A DNA stretch of 58,068 nt from an uncultured Propionibacteriaceae bacterium (GCA_936924635.1 CAKZHP010000118.1:1-58068); one strand, 5' to 3'. Positions 16,032-25,985 are shown, counted from the first letter of the stretch. Program-made: numbers and translations. The notes: generated by a model not told the origin, from the letters alone.

Positions 16032-16600
16032 CTAGCGGTCGCCGCCCGGACCCGGTGCGGGCTCCAGCACCCAGGCCCCGGTGACCTCTCCCGTGACGCT
16101 CCACGCGCTGCCGGCACCCGGGTAGGCCCGGGTGGTGACGGTGCGGCCGTCGGCCCCGTACGCCTCGACGATGCTGCCGTCGACCGTCACCGTCCCCTCG
16201 CCGGGGAGGTCCACCACGGGGGTGCCGTCCAGCGACAGCCGTAGCCCACGACCCGACACCTCGAAGGCGGGCGCCCGCAGCGCCTCGGGCAGCGGTGCCT
16301 CTCGTCGCAACGACAGCAGCTCCCGCGCCGGGACGAACCGGGGGTGCCCGTCGTCGCCCAGGGTGACCTCCCGGGGGAAGGTGGACACCCCGGCCCAGCC
16401 AGCCTCCTCCATCTCGGAGGGGGTCCGCCCCACCTCCCACGCCCACCCCACAGCAGGCACCGGTCGGGAAGGGCGACCAGCTGCGGCGCGTAGAACGCCG
16501 GGCCGGTGTCGACGGCTCCGCCGTGGCTGGGGCGGAACCGCGGTCACCTTCAGCGTCGCGCCGGTCACGCGTGTGGCCCGGCCCAGCCGGTCGGCCGACG
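16032..16600 (-). pseudogene. Glycoside hydrolase family 32 (sucrose hydrolase type), C-terminal remnant with frameshifts
   Basis: Minus-strand reading gives the conserved GH32 segment VDTGPAFYAPQLVALPDRCLLWG. After a one-base loss near 16447, a second frame gives GWAWEVGR, AGWAGVSTFPREVTLG, PARELLSLRRE and a C-terminal beta-sandwich ending at 16032 (VSGRGLRLSLDGT, VDGSIVEAYG, RAYPGAGS). At least one more frame change is needed just upstream (about 16525-16545). The N-terminal half of the beta-propeller, with the catalytic Asp and the ECP glutamate, is not recognisable in 16600-16760. No active enzyme can be produced. It is convergent with the LacI gene, the usual partner of such hydrolases. 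Confidence 0.78.
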
Positions 16601-16759
16601 GCTGCTCAGCTGCCCAGACGCCCAGGGGGTCTGCTCGCCTGCACCAACGGTGCGCCTGCGTGCACTCCTCGCCCAGAGAGGCGGGAACGCCCGTATCCGC
16701 ACCGGTTGTGCAGATGGTCAGGCGCCCAGCCCGCACTCGCCCGGCCGGCGACTGGCTGC

Positions 16760-18841
16760 TCAGATGTCGAGGAACCGCACGTCCTTGGCGTTGCGCTGGA
16801 TGAAGTGGCGGCGCTGCTCGACGTCCTCGCCCATGAGGATGGAGAACATCTGGTCGGCGCGGGCGGCGTCTTCGAGGGTGACCTGCAGCAGGATGCGGCC
16901 TTCGGGATCCATCGTGGTCTCCCACAGGTCGGAGGCGTCCATCTCGCCCAGGCCCTTGTAGCGCTGGATCGGGTTCACGTTCGGCAGTTTCTTGCCGTTG
17001 GCGAGCCCGTGGTCGCGCAGGGCGTCACGCTCGGCGTCCGAGTACGCGAGCTCGTGAGCGGCGTTCGTCCACCGGATGCGGAACAGCGGCGGCTGCGCCA
17101 GGTAGACATGGCCGGCGTCGATCAGCGGCTTCATGAACCGGAACAGCAGCGTCAGCAGCAGCACGCGGATGTGGGAGCCGTCGACGTCGGCGTCGGCCAT
17201 CAGCACGATCTTGTGGTAGCGCAGCTTGGCGATGTCGAAGTCCTCGTGCACACCGGTGCCGAGCACGTTGATGATCGCCTCGACCTCGCGGTTCTGCAGG
17301 ATCCGGTCGAGCCGGGCCTTCTCGACGTTGAGGATCTTGCCGCGGATCGGGAGGATCGCCTGCGTGCGCGGGTCGCGGCCACCCTTCGCCGAGCCGCCGG
17401 CCGAGTCACCCTCGACCACGAACACCTCGCACTCGGCGGGGTTGTTCGACTGGCAGTCGGCGAGCTTTCCGTACGCGCCCCCGCCGCCCAGCAGGCCCTT
17501 GCGGCTGCGGGCGATGTCGCGGGCCTTGCGGGCGGCGATGCGCGCGGTCGCTGCGGCCTGCGCCTTGCGGACGATGTCCTTGCCCTCGGCAGGGTTCTTC
17601 TCGAACCAGTCGCCGAGCTTGTCGTTGACGACCTTCTGCACGAACGAGCGTGCCTCGGTGTTGCCGAGCTTGGTCTTGGTCTGGCCCTCGAACTGCGGCT
17701 CGGAGAGCTTGACCGAGATGATGGCGGTGAGGCCCTCGCGGATGTCGTCGCCCGACACCCGGTCCTCACGCTTCTTGATGAGGCCCCAGGTCTCGCCCCA
17801 GCGGTTCACCGTGTTGGTGAGCGCCGCACGGAAGCCCTCCTCGTGGGTGCCGCCCTCGTGGGTGTTGATGGTGTTGGCGAAGGTGTGGACCGACTCGGTG
17901 AACGAGGTGTTCCACTGCATCGCGACCTCGAGGCCCATGTTCTGCTCAGGAGCGTTGGCCTCCACCGCGATCACCGAGGGGTGGATGGTCTCCTTGGAGC
18001 CGATCAGGTACGTGACGTAGTCGATCAGACCGTCCTGGTAGCAGAACGTGTCGCTGAGCTGGGCCCCGTCGGCATCGACGTGGTCGGGGCGCTCGTCGGT
18101 GATCGAGATGGTGAGGCCCTTGTTGAGGAACGCCATCTCGCGAAAGCGCGTGGCGAGGGTCTCGTACGAGTAGGTGGTGGTCTCGAAGATGTCGGGCGAG
18201 GCGTAGAACTCGACCGTGGTGCCCGTCTCGTCGGTATCGTCGAGCTGCTTGAGGTCGTAGTCGGGGTCACCGAGCGAGAAGGCCTGCTGCCAGCGGTGAC
18301 CGTCGCGGCGTACGGTCACGGTCAGGTGCGAGGAGAGGGCGTTCACGACCGAGACGCCGACGCCGTGCAGACCGCCGGACACCTTGTAGCCGCCGTCGCC
18401 GAACTTGCCGCCTGCGTGCAGCACGGTGAGCGCCACGGTCACGGCCGGGAGGCCCTGCCCGGGGTGGATCTTCACGGGGATGCCGCGGCCGTTGTCGGTG
18501 ACGCGTACGCCACCGTCGGGCAACAGCCGTACGTCGATGGTGTCGCAGTAGCCGGCGAGCGCCTCGTCGACGGAGTTGTCCACGACCTCGTACACGAGGT
18601 GGTGCAGACCACGCTCGCCCGTGGACCCGATGTACATGCCGGGGCGCTTGCGCACGGCGTCGAGACCCTCGAGCACGGTGATCGAGGAGGAGTCGTAGAC
18701 GCCCTCGTCGACCTTCGACGCCATGCGCTCGTCGAGCGTGGCGATGACCTCCGACTCCTGCTCGTCGAGGTCCCCCTCGGGCAGACCCAGCAGGTCCTCG
18801 GCCGTCAGCTCGTCGTCGGTGCTCTTCACCACGTCAGGCAC
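16760..18841 (-). CDS. gyrB: DNA gyrase subunit B
   Basis: 693 residues, the ATPase and TOPRIM subunit of gyrase. The GHKL ATP-binding motifs are visible (YEVVDNSVDEALAG, VTDNGRGIPV, GGLHGVGVSVVNALS). The TOPRIM segment has EVFVVEGDSAGGSAKGGRD and later MADADVDGSHI. The C-terminal motif IQRYKGLGEMD is present and the protein ends RFLDI, a typical actinobacterial GyrB end. A slightly long acidic N-terminus (about 45 residues before VYDSSSITVLEGLDAVRKRPGMYIG) may mean that the true start is internal. It is separated from dciA by 330 bp containing a likely promoter, and from gyrA by the lacI/GH32 insertion. Confidence 0.98.
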   Translation of the reverse strand: MPDVVKSTDDELTAEDLLGLPEGDLDEQESEVIATLDERMASKVDEGVYDSSSITVLEGLDAVRKRPGMYIGSTGERGLHHLVYEVVDNSVDEALAGYCDTIDVRLLPDGGVRVTDNGRGIPVKIHPGQGLPAVTVALTVLHAGGKFGDGGYKVSGGLHGVGVSVVNALSSHLTVTVRRDGHRWQQAFSLGDPDYDLKQLDDTDETGTTVEFYASPDIFETTTYSYETLATRFREMAFLNKGLTISITDERPDHVDADGAQLSDTFCYQDGLIDYVTYLIGSKETIHPSVIAVEANAPEQNMGLEVAMQWNTSFTESVHTFANTINTHEGGTHEEGFRAALTNTVNRWGETWGLIKKREDRVSGDDIREGLTAIISVKLSEPQFEGQTKTKLGNTEARSFVQKVVNDKLGDWFEKNPAEGKDIVRKAQAAATARIAARKARDIARSRKGLLGGGGAYGKLADCQSNNPAECEVFVVEGDSAGGSAKGGRDPRTQAILPIRGKILNVEKARLDRILQNREVEAIINVLGTGVHEDFDIAKLRYHKIVLMADADVDGSHIRVLLLTLLFRFMKPLIDAGHVYLAQPPLFRIRWTNAAHELAYSDAERDALRDHGLANGKKLPNVNPIQRYKGLGEMDASDLWETTMDPEGRILLQVTLEDAARADQMFSILMGEDVEQRRHFIQRNAKDVRFLDI

Positions 18842-19171
18842 GTCCTTCCCGGCATCTCTGCCGACGCCCCCGGCACGGACCCGCCCGACCTGCGGCCGCA
18901 GAGGGCCGCCCGAGCGGCACGATGTGAACGGGCAAACTCTACCGAACTGAGCCCCTGCGACCCAACTACCAGGGGTGTGTCTCGGCCTCGTGATCTGGGG
19001 GTACGAGGATTCAGAACAGCACCTGGCTGGCGAGAGATCGGCTCCTGGGCCGATCTGGGGATCGTCACCCGAGGGTCCCCTCCCGGCTGCGGGGTTCAGC
19101 GCCGCACAGGGCTGATCGGCAGCGGTGCTGAATCAACGTCGCCGAGATCCAAGCCTCAGGGTCCGTCCGTC
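18842..19171. other. Intergenic region between dciA and gyrB
   Basis: 330 bp with no credible gene. It contains the gyrB promoter candidate (18936-18965) and a leader of about 95 nt. I see no riboswitch-like structure or repeat here. Confidence 0.6.
18936..18965 (-). promoter_or_regulatory. Candidate gyrB promoter (TTGGGT-18-TAGAGT)
   Basis: On the minus strand TTGGGT (18965-18960) and TAGAGT (18941-18936) are separated by 18 bp, a good primary-sigma promoter, about 95 bp upstream of the gyrB start. Gyrase promoters are commonly supercoiling-sensitive; that is not visible here. Confidence 0.5.
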
Positions 19172-19870
19172 CTACCCGTACGTGTCCCGCGGGCCCTCGC
19201 CTTTGACCCGCAGCCGGCCGCGGCGTCGTTGCGGGGCCTCCGGGCCGCGCACCTCGACCCGCACGATCGACCCCTGGCCGACCGCGTCGTTGAGCTTTGC
19301 CAGCAGCTGCGGTGCCAGGGTGCGCAGCTGTACGGCCCAGGCCGTGGTGTCCGTGCGCACCACGAGCACTCCCTCGTTGAACGCCTCCGGGGTGGAATGA
19401 CGGGCCACGTCGGCGCCGACCACCTGCTCCCACCGGCCCGCGACGACGTGCACGTTGACCTCGACCCGCCAGCCGCGCTCCTCGATGAGCCGGTTCAGCA
19501 GGGCGCCAGCGGTCTTCGGGTCGCGAGGGTCGGCCCCGGCCCCCGAGAACGTCGGGGTCGCCGGCCGGGCCTGCTGCTCCTTCTTCTTCGGCGCCGGGCC
19601 GCCGCGAGCCATCCGCGCCACCCGGCGGGCAAGATCGGTGCCGGTCGGGTCGTGCTCAGCCAGCTGGGCCGCCGCGGCAGCCGCCCGGGCTGCCGAATCT
19701 TCGGGGTCCTCGGCGTCCTGCGCGGCCTCCGCAGCGGCTGCCCGGGCCTCGGCGGCGGCGGCCATGTCCTCCTCGGCCTGGAGCTCGCGCAGATCCTCGA
19801 TGTCGTCGGGGTGCAGCGGGATCTCCCGCCTCTTCTTCCACTCCCAGAACTCGTCCTCGGGGATCGTCAC
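19172..19870 (-). CDS. dciA: DciA-family (DUF721) replication protein
   Basis: 232 residues. The C-terminal DUF721/DciA domain spans about residues 118-220 (LLNRLIEERGWRVEVNVHVVAGRWEQVVGADVARHSTPEAFNEG, with the Trp-x-x-hydrophobic-V-G core, and LAPQLLAKLNDAVG). The N-terminal half is an Ala/Glu-rich low-complexity region, as in many actinobacterial members. DciA proteins load or operate the replicative helicase DnaB in bacteria lacking DnaC/DnaI. The ATG overlaps the recF stop (ATGA), so it is the last gene of the dnaN-gnd-recF-dciA run. Confidence 0.9.
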   Translation of the reverse strand: MTIPEDEFWEWKKRREIPLHPDDIEDLRELQAEEDMAAAAEARAAAAEAAQDAEDPEDSAARAAAAAAQLAEHDPTGTDLARRVARMARGGPAPKKKEQQARPATPTFSGAGADPRDPKTAGALLNRLIEERGWRVEVNVHVVAGRWEQVVGADVARHSTPEAFNEGVLVVRTDTTAWAVQLRTLAPQLLAKLNDAVGQGSIVRVEVRGPEAPQRRRGRLRVKGEGPRDTYG

Positions 19871-21012
19871 GGCTCGACCGCCGTCACCATCCCGGCCCGT
19901 ACCGCGTACTGCCTGCCCCCCAGCTCCGCCGGCACGTCCTCGCCCACAGCAGCGGTCACCAGCACCTGGTCGGCCCCCGAGATCAGCCCCGCGAGTCGCG
20001 TACGCCTGGTCGCGTCCAGCTCGGCGAACACGTCGTCGAGCACGAGCACCGGCTCGATCCCGTCGTCGCGCAACAGGTGGTACGCCGCCAGGCGCAGAGC
20101 CAGGGCGAGGGACCAGGACTCGCCATGGCTGGCGTACCCCTTGGCCGGCAGCTCACCCAGGGCGAGGTGGACGTCGTCGCGGTGCGGGCCGACCAGCGAG
20201 ACGCCACGGGCGATCTCCTCCCCTCGCCGCTCGTCCATCCGCGTCCGCAGCACCGTGGCCACCTCGTCGCGGGTCAGAGGCGGATCACCGATCACGTCGG
20301 AGCTCGACCTGTACTCCGCCGACGCCACGTTGTTCGACGGCGCGATCGACTCGTACGTCTGGACCAGACGCGGCGCCAGGTCGGCCAGCGTCGCCAGCCG
20401 GGCCACGACGAGCTCGGCTCCCAGCAGCGCGAGGTGGTCGCTCCACGCATCGAGCGTCGACCCCGACTCCGGGGCGGCGACCCGGCTGGTGCGACCGGAC
20501 AACGACTTCAGCAGCGCGTTCCGCTGCCGCAGCACCTTGTCGTAGTCGCCCCGGATGCCCGCGAACCGCGGCCACCGCGACACCAGCAGGTCGTCGAGGA
20601 ACCGTCGCCGCTCCGAGGGGTCGCCCTTGACGACGGCCAGGTCTTCGGGAGAGAACAGCACGCACACCAGCGCCCCCAGCAGGTCGCGCGGCCGCTTCAG
20701 CGGAGCCCGGTTCAACTTCGCCCGGTTGGCCCGCCCGGGATTGATCTCCACGTCGAGCGTGAGCGTGCGCGGGTCCTCCAGCCCGGCCCGTACGCGAGCG
20801 GAGACCGTCGCCTGCCCGGCCCCGGCACGTACGAGCGGGGCGTCGGCCGACACCCGGTGCGACCCGAGCGTGGCCAGGTAGTCGACGGCCTCCACGAGGT
20901 TCGTCTTGCCCTGCCCGTTCTGCCCCACGAACACGGTCACGCCGGGTTCGAGGGCGACGGACACCGCCTCGTACGAACGGAAGTCGGTCAGCTGCAGATG
21001 CGTGACGAACAT
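19867..21012 (-). CDS. recF: DNA replication and repair protein RecF
   Basis: 381 residues, the standard RecF length. It is an SMC-like ATPase that binds gapped DNA and helps load RecA through RecOR. The Walker A loop is FVGQNGQGKTNLVEAV (Lys36), FSPEDLAVVKGDPSERRRFLD is the family signature near residue 120, and the ABC-type end has SWSLALALRLAAYHLL and VLVLDDVFAELD (Walker B). It starts 37 bp after the gnd stop and its stop overlaps the dciA start, consistent with cotranscription in the origin cluster. Confidence 0.97.
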   Translation of the reverse strand: MFVTHLQLTDFRSYEAVSVALEPGVTVFVGQNGQGKTNLVEAVDYLATLGSHRVSADAPLVRAGAGQATVSARVRAGLEDPRTLTLDVEINPGRANRAKLNRAPLKRPRDLLGALVCVLFSPEDLAVVKGDPSERRRFLDDLLVSRWPRFAGIRGDYDKVLRQRNALLKSLSGRTSRVAAPESGSTLDAWSDHLALLGAELVVARLATLADLAPRLVQTYESIAPSNNVASAEYRSSSDVIGDPPLTRDEVATVLRTRMDERRGEEIARGVSLVGPHRDDVHLALGELPAKGYASHGESWSLALALRLAAYHLLRDDGIEPVLVLDDVFAELDATRRTRLAGLISGADQVLVTAAVGEDVPAELGGRQYAVRAGMVTAVEP

Positions 21013-21049
21013 CGGCGGACCTCCCCCGCGGAGGGCATGGGTGCCGCTG

Positions 21050-21946
<897 letters not shown>

Positions 21947-21965
21947 GTGAAACTCCTCGTCAGGT

Positions 21966-23123
21966 TCAGTTCGGAAGACGCATGAGCATGATGACGTGCC
22001 GGTAGTCGGTGGCAGGCTCGCCGTCGATCTGCTCGAGACCGGTCAGCAGGCAGGGCTTGCCAGGCGCGGTGAAGGCAAAGCTGACGTACGGGGCGTCGAC
22101 GGCCGTGAGCGCGTCGGATAGGTAGTGCGGGTTGAACCCGGCCGCGGCGAGCGCGGGCTCGGCCCCGAAGGTGTCCACGACGGCCTCGATGGCCTCCGAC
22201 GCCTGCGCCTGGTCGCCCGTGGCGGCCTCCAGCGTGACCGACGCCTCGTCGATGATCATGCGCAGCGAGGTGTTGCGCTCGGCGACCAGGCCGACGCGCT
22301 TCACCGCCGCGATCAGGTCGGCGGTGTTGAGCCTCAGCGACAGGGCCGGCTTGATGTCCATGAGGTGCCGCACGCGCGGGAACTCGCCGTCGAGCAGCCG
22401 GGTGGTGATCTGACGGCTGCCCCCGCTGCCCTCGCCCTCGAAGCCGATGAGACCCTCGCCGGAGCTGGCGGCCGAGAGGCTGATGGTGACGGTCTCGCCC
22501 GAGGTCATCGACTTGGCCGCGTCGTTCAGGACCTTCGCGGGCACCAGCGCCGCGCCACCGGCCGCCGTGGCGGTGGGGTTCCAGTCGATCTCCTTGAGCG
22601 CCATGCGGTAGCGATCGGTCGCCAGCAGGTCGAGCTGGTCGCCGTCGATCTCCATGCGCACGCCGGTGAACACCGGCAGCAGCTCGTCGCGACCAGCGGC
22701 GACGACGACCTGGGCAACGGCCTTCGCGAACCCGGCCGACGGCACCGAGCCCGTGGCCTCGGGCATCTCTGGCAGCTCGGGGTAGTCGGCGACCGGGAGG
22801 GTCTGCAGCGTGAACCGCGCCGACCCGCACACCACCTCGACGTGGCCGTCGTTGGCGGTGAGGGTCACCGGCTTGTTCGGCAGCGAGCGGGAGATGTCGG
22901 CGAGCAGGCGGCCTGACACCAGGACGACACCCGGCTCGGACACCTCGGCCTCCACCGTGATCCGGGCACTGGTCTCGTAGTCGAAGCTCGACAGCACCAC
23001 GGACTGGTTCTCGGCCTTGATCAGGAGCCCGGCAAGGATCGGGACGCTCGGCCGCGGCGGCAAGCTGCGTGCTGCCCACTGCACGGCCTCGGCGAGGACG
23101 TCCTTCTCGAGTCGGATCTTCAC
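21966..23123 (-). CDS. dnaN: DNA polymerase III beta subunit (sliding clamp)
   Basis: 385 residues from the GTG at 23123, preferred because GAGAGGGG lies just upstream and the protein then starts VKIRLEKDVLAEAVQWAARSLP, the usual actinobacterial N-terminus. Three repeated clamp domains are recognisable (about 1-120, 130-250 and 255-385). The C-terminus ends in YRHVIMLMRLPN, the conserved end next to the protein-binding pocket. The clamp tethers polymerase III and many repair proteins to DNA. It is downstream of dnaA across the oriC gap and leads the dnaN-gnd-recF-dciA unit. Confidence 0.97.
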   Translation of the reverse strand: MKIRLEKDVLAEAVQWAARSLPPRPSVPILAGLLIKAENQSVVLSSFDYETSARITVEAEVSEPGVVLVSGRLLADISRSLPNKPVTLTANDGHVEVVCGSARFTLQTLPVADYPELPEMPEATGSVPSAGFAKAVAQVVVAAGRDELLPVFTGVRMEIDGDQLDLLATDRYRMALKEIDWNPTATAAGGAALVPAKVLNDAAKSMTSGETVTISLSAASSGEGLIGFEGEGSGGSRQITTRLLDGEFPRVRHLMDIKPALSLRLNTADLIAAVKRVGLVAERNTSLRMIIDEASVTLEAATGDQAQASEAIEAVVDTFGAEPALAAAGFNPHYLSDALTAVDAPYVSFAFTAPGKPCLLTGLEQIDGEPATDYRHVIMLMRLPN

Positions 23124-23747
23124 GTTTCCCCTCTCGTCGGCCCTGAGCATAGTGCCGGGACCGCCTGACCTTCTCGGGCGACGACGACCCGTCCCCCCGA
23201 GGCCACCCCCGCATCGGCGGTGTTCTCGGGATCAGTCTGTCATCGCCGGCCGGCACGCCGAACGACATGTTGTCCCCAGGTTCGGGCCCACCTCACGTCA
23301 ACGACCTTGGAGAGTCATAGATCTCATCACCGTCATAGGTGCTGTGCAGGGTGTGGACATCGAGCATCGCCGCCAGCCGTGTCGAAATCACATGTTTGTC
23401 GTCCTTGTGGAGCGCGACCGAACTACACGGGGAGGATCTGCGTACGGAGACCGGACCACTCGCGGCCCTCCCCCGCACAGAGGTGGTTTACCAGCAGACT
23501 GTCCACAGAAATCTGTGGATACCTGTGGACAGTAGGAGGCGGGCGACACGGAGGCGGCTGAGAGCACCACCGGCGGCCGGCGGGCCGAGGCGGGCCAGAG
23601 GACGGCCGGTGGCCCGCAACGTCGCATCCGTTCCGGCGTCGCACAACCGTCCAGACGGATGCGACGCACAGAACCGGATGTGATGGTGCAGGCCGAGGGC
23701 ACCGCAGCACGGCCGGCCGTCGCTGGCGCGTCGGTCTCGCGGCGCCG
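23124..23747. other. oriC: oriC, dnaA-dnaN intergenic replication origin
   Basis: 624 bp with no gene, in the position where Actinobacteria carry oriC. I find DnaA-box-like 9-mers close to the TTGTCCACA consensus in both orientations: 23270-23278 (TTGTCCCCA), 23352-23360 (complement ATGTCCACA), 23499-23507 (CTGTCCACA), 23514-23522 (complement GTATCCACA) and 23524-23532 (complement CTGTCCACA). The stretch of about 23305-23410 is less GC-rich than the surroundings and could be the unwinding element. The rest is GC-rich. Box positions are read by eye; copy number and strength are not established. Confidence 0.85.
23498..23533. repeat. DnaA-box inverted repeat inside oriC
   Basis: ACTGTCCACAG (23498-23508) and CTGTGGACAGT (23523-23533) are a perfect 11-bp inverted repeat, each half containing a DnaA box. 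A third box (TGTGGATAC, 23514-23522) lies in the spacer. Three boxes in 36 bp probably form the main DnaA assembly site. Confidence 0.75.
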
Positions 23748-25139
23748 TCAGTCCTGGCGCTGAGCGGCCTGCTTCACGCGGTTGGTGATGTCGTGCACCT
23801 TCTGGAAGGCGTCCCGGTCGCGCGAGATCAGCTCCTTGATCTTGCGGTTGGCGTGCATGACCGTGGTGTGGTCACGGCCGCCGAAGGCCTGACCGATCTT
23901 GGGCAGGCTCGACTCGGTGTGCTCGCGGGAGAGGTACATCGCGATCTGACGGGCCAGGGCAACGCTCTGGGCGCGGCCGGGCCCGGTGAGCTCGTCGACG
24001 GTGAGGTCGAAGTACGCAGCCGTCTCGTTCATGATCATCGCGATCGTGATGGGGCGCTCGTGGCCTTCACCGATGATGTCCTTGAGCACCGCCTGAGCGA
24101 GGTCGAGGTCGACCGGCTGCTGGTTGAGCGACGCGTACGCGGTGACGCGGATCAGCGCTCCCTCGAGCTCACGGATGTTGGTGGAGATCTTCGAGGCGAT
24201 GAACTCGAGCACGTCACCGGGCACGACCAGGTTGTCAGCGGTCGCCTTCTTGCGGAGGATCGCGCTGCGGGTCTCCGGGTCCGGCGGGTGCACGTCGGTC
24301 AGCAGGCCACCCTCGAACCGGCTCCGCAGCCGCGGCTCCAGCGCCTCCAGGTGCTTGGGGGGCCGGTCGCAGGTCATCACGATCTGCTTCTGCTGGTTGT
24401 GGAGGTGGTTGAAGGTGTGGAAGAACTCCTCCTGGGTCTGGATCTTCTTCTCCAGGAACTGGATGTCGTCGATCAGGAGGACGTCCACGTCGCGGTACAT
24501 CCGGCGGAACTGGGCCGTGCGGCTGTCGGCGATCGCGTTGATGAAGTCGTTGGTCATCTCCTCGGTGGAGACGTACTTCACCCGCAGGTGCTGGTGATAG
24601 GTGTGCACGTAGTGGCCCAGCGCGTGGAGCAGATGGGTCTTGCCGAGGCCCGAGGGCCCGTAGATGACCAGCGGGTTGTACGACTTCCCGGGTGCCTCCG
24701 CGACCGCGACCGCGGCGGCGTGCGCGAACCGGTTAGAGGGCCCGATGACGAACGTCTCCAACGTGTAGCGGGGGTTCAGCCGGTCGTGGTCGGCGCGAGG
24801 TCGCAGCTGGGTGAGGGGAGCGACGGGGCCCTCGTCCTCCTCGTCGCTCTCCTCGGCACGGTCGTCGGCAGGAGTGTCGGCCGGCGGCGCGATCGTCACC
24901 GCGATGCGTACGGGCTCGCCCAGCTCGTCGCTCAGCGCGTCCTCGATCCGGCTGCGGAGCCGGTTCTCCATCCGCTCACGAGTGAACTCGTCGGGGGCGG
25001 CGACCATCAGGGCCGACTCGTGGATCATCAGCGGCCGGCAGCGCGAGAGCAGCCCGCGGGTGGGGGCGTCCAGGGTGTCGAGGACCTTCGTCCACACGTC
25101 GTCCACAGGGGCGGCAGCGCGAGGGGAGGAATCCTCCAC
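23748..25139 (-). CDS. dnaA: Chromosomal replication initiator protein DnaA
   Basis: 463 residues from the GTG at 25139, chosen because AGGGAGGAT sits immediately upstream; an ATG 33 bp earlier (25172) would place that site inside the coding sequence. Domain I is followed by an acidic linker (about residues 85-120). The AAA+ domain has Walker A IYGPSGLGKTH, Walker B DVLLIDDIQFLE and sensor 2 NIRELEGALIRV. Domain IV carries the DnaA signature GGRDHTTVMHANRKI. It binds the boxes in the adjacent intergenic region and opens oriC. Box-like 9-mers upstream of the gene (25212-25232) suggest autoregulation. Confidence 0.98.
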   Translation of the reverse strand: MEDSSPRAAAPVDDVWTKVLDTLDAPTRGLLSRCRPLMIHESALMVAAPDEFTRERMENRLRSRIEDALSDELGEPVRIAVTIAPPADTPADDRAEESDEEDEGPVAPLTQLRPRADHDRLNPRYTLETFVIGPSNRFAHAAAVAVAEAPGKSYNPLVIYGPSGLGKTHLLHALGHYVHTYHQHLRVKYVSTEEMTNDFINAIADSRTAQFRRMYRDVDVLLIDDIQFLEKKIQTQEEFFHTFNHLHNQQKQIVMTCDRPPKHLEALEPRLRSRFEGGLLTDVHPPDPETRSAILRKKATADNLVVPGDVLEFIASKISTNIRELEGALIRVTAYASLNQQPVDLDLAQAVLKDIIGEGHERPITIAMIMNETAAYFDLTVDELTGPGRAQSVALARQIAMYLSREHTESSLPKIGQAFGGRDHTTVMHANRKIKELISRDRDAFQKVHDITNRVKQAAQRQD

Positions 25140-25504
25140 GACGATATCCTCCCTAGTCAAACACTCATTCACACCTGGGCGCCCCCGTGCGCGTGCGTCT
25201 GGGGGACGATGTTATCCACCTTCCGTCCACAACTGCACATGGTGGGCCGGACGCGCCGGCCACTGGCCGCAGGTTGAACTCCGAGAAAGGTAGACCGCGT
25301 GATCCCGGCGCGCAACCTGTGCGGCAACTTTCTGAGCCGTGTCCGGCGTGTCGCCTTGGCAACCGGCGCGTGGATCGTCTGATCCGACGCAAGGTTTGCT
25401 CAGCAGCCCGGCGGCCGCGTATCGTACGGAGGTCGCTGGAGTCAGCGACCGTACCCGGCGCCCCCGCGGCGCGATTCAGATGCACCGAAAGAGTGGGGAC
25501 TCCC
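25140..25504. other. dnaA-rpmH divergent intergenic region
   Basis: 365 bp between divergent dnaA and rpmH with no gene. It holds two DnaA-box-like 9-mers, TTATCCACC (25212-25220) and CGTCCACAA (25224-25232), which could mediate dnaA autorepression, and the rpmH promoter candidate (25396-25425). Confidence 0.65.
25396..25425 (+). promoter_or_regulatory. Candidate rpmH promoter (TTGCTC-18-TATCGT)
   Basis: The -35-like TTGCTC (25396-25401) and -10-like TATCGT (25420-25425) lie 18 bp apart, giving a 5' leader of roughly 75 nt before rpmH. Confidence 0.4.
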
Positions 25505-25642
25505 ATGAGCAAGCGCACGTTCCAGCCGAGCAACCGGCGCCGCAGCCGCACGCACGGCTTCCGGACCCGTATGCGTACCCGTGCCGGTCGTGCCATCCTC
25601 GCCGCGCGGCGCCGCAAGGGCCGCGCCGAGCTCTCCGCCTGA
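25505..25642 (+). CDS. rpmH: 50S ribosomal protein L34
   Basis: 45 residues starting MSKRTFQPSNRRRSRTHGF, with many Arg residues and the family end MRTRAGRAILAARRRKGRAELSA. This is the usual actinobacterial L34 length and sequence pattern. The ATG at 25505 gives exactly the conserved N-terminus. It heads the rpmH-rnpA-yidD-yidC-jag-rsmG series that diverges from dnaA in most Actinobacteria. Confidence 0.98.
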   Translation: MSKRTFQPSNRRRSRTHGFRTRMRTRAGRAILAARRRKGRAELSA

Positions 25643-25655
25643 CGAGAAGGTAGCG

Positions 25656-25985
25656 GTGCTGCCGGCCTCGGCCCGGCTGCGGAGCGCTGCCGACTTCCGC
25701 AGGGTCACCAAGGCCGGACGGCGAGCTGGGCGGCCGACCGTGGTGATCCACGCGACGCCGAGGACTCAAGGTCCCTCCCGCGCCGGCTTCGTGGTGTCCA
25801 AGGCCGTGGGCGGCGCCGTCCAGCGCAACCGTACGAAGCGGCGCCTGCGCCACCTGGTGGCTGACGCGCTGCCTGGTCTCGAGACGCCGCTCGACGTGGT
25901 CGTCCGCGCGCTGCCGGCCGCCGCCTCGGAGCCGGGCCGGTTGCCGAACGACTTCGGGTCGGCCTGGGCCGCGGTGACGCGGTGA
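25656..25985 (+). CDS. rnpA: Ribonuclease P protein component
   Basis: 109 residues from the GTG at 25656, which follows GAGAAGG and sits 13 bp after rpmH. The N-terminus VLPASARLRSAADFRRVTKAGRR contains the conserved RLRS..DF motif. The RNR motif region AVQRNRTKRRLRHLV binds the RNA subunit that cuts tRNA precursors. Longer in-frame starts would overlap rpmH. The stop overlaps the yidD GTG (GTGA). Confidence 0.95.
   Translation: MLPASARLRSAADFRRVTKAGRRAGRPTVVIHATPRTQGPSRAGFVVSKAVGGAVQRNRTKRRLRHLVADALPGLETPLDVVVRALPAAASEPGRLPNDFGSAWAAVTR

Noticed and set aside
16523..20545. 1340-codon plus-strand frame opposite gyrB and dciA
   Set aside because: Antisense shadow generated by high GC; it spans two real genes and a promoter region.
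23292..23710. Small frames inside the dnaA-dnaN gap
   Set aside because: They overlap DnaA boxes, lack ribosome-binding sites and have no recognisable protein features; the gap is oriC.
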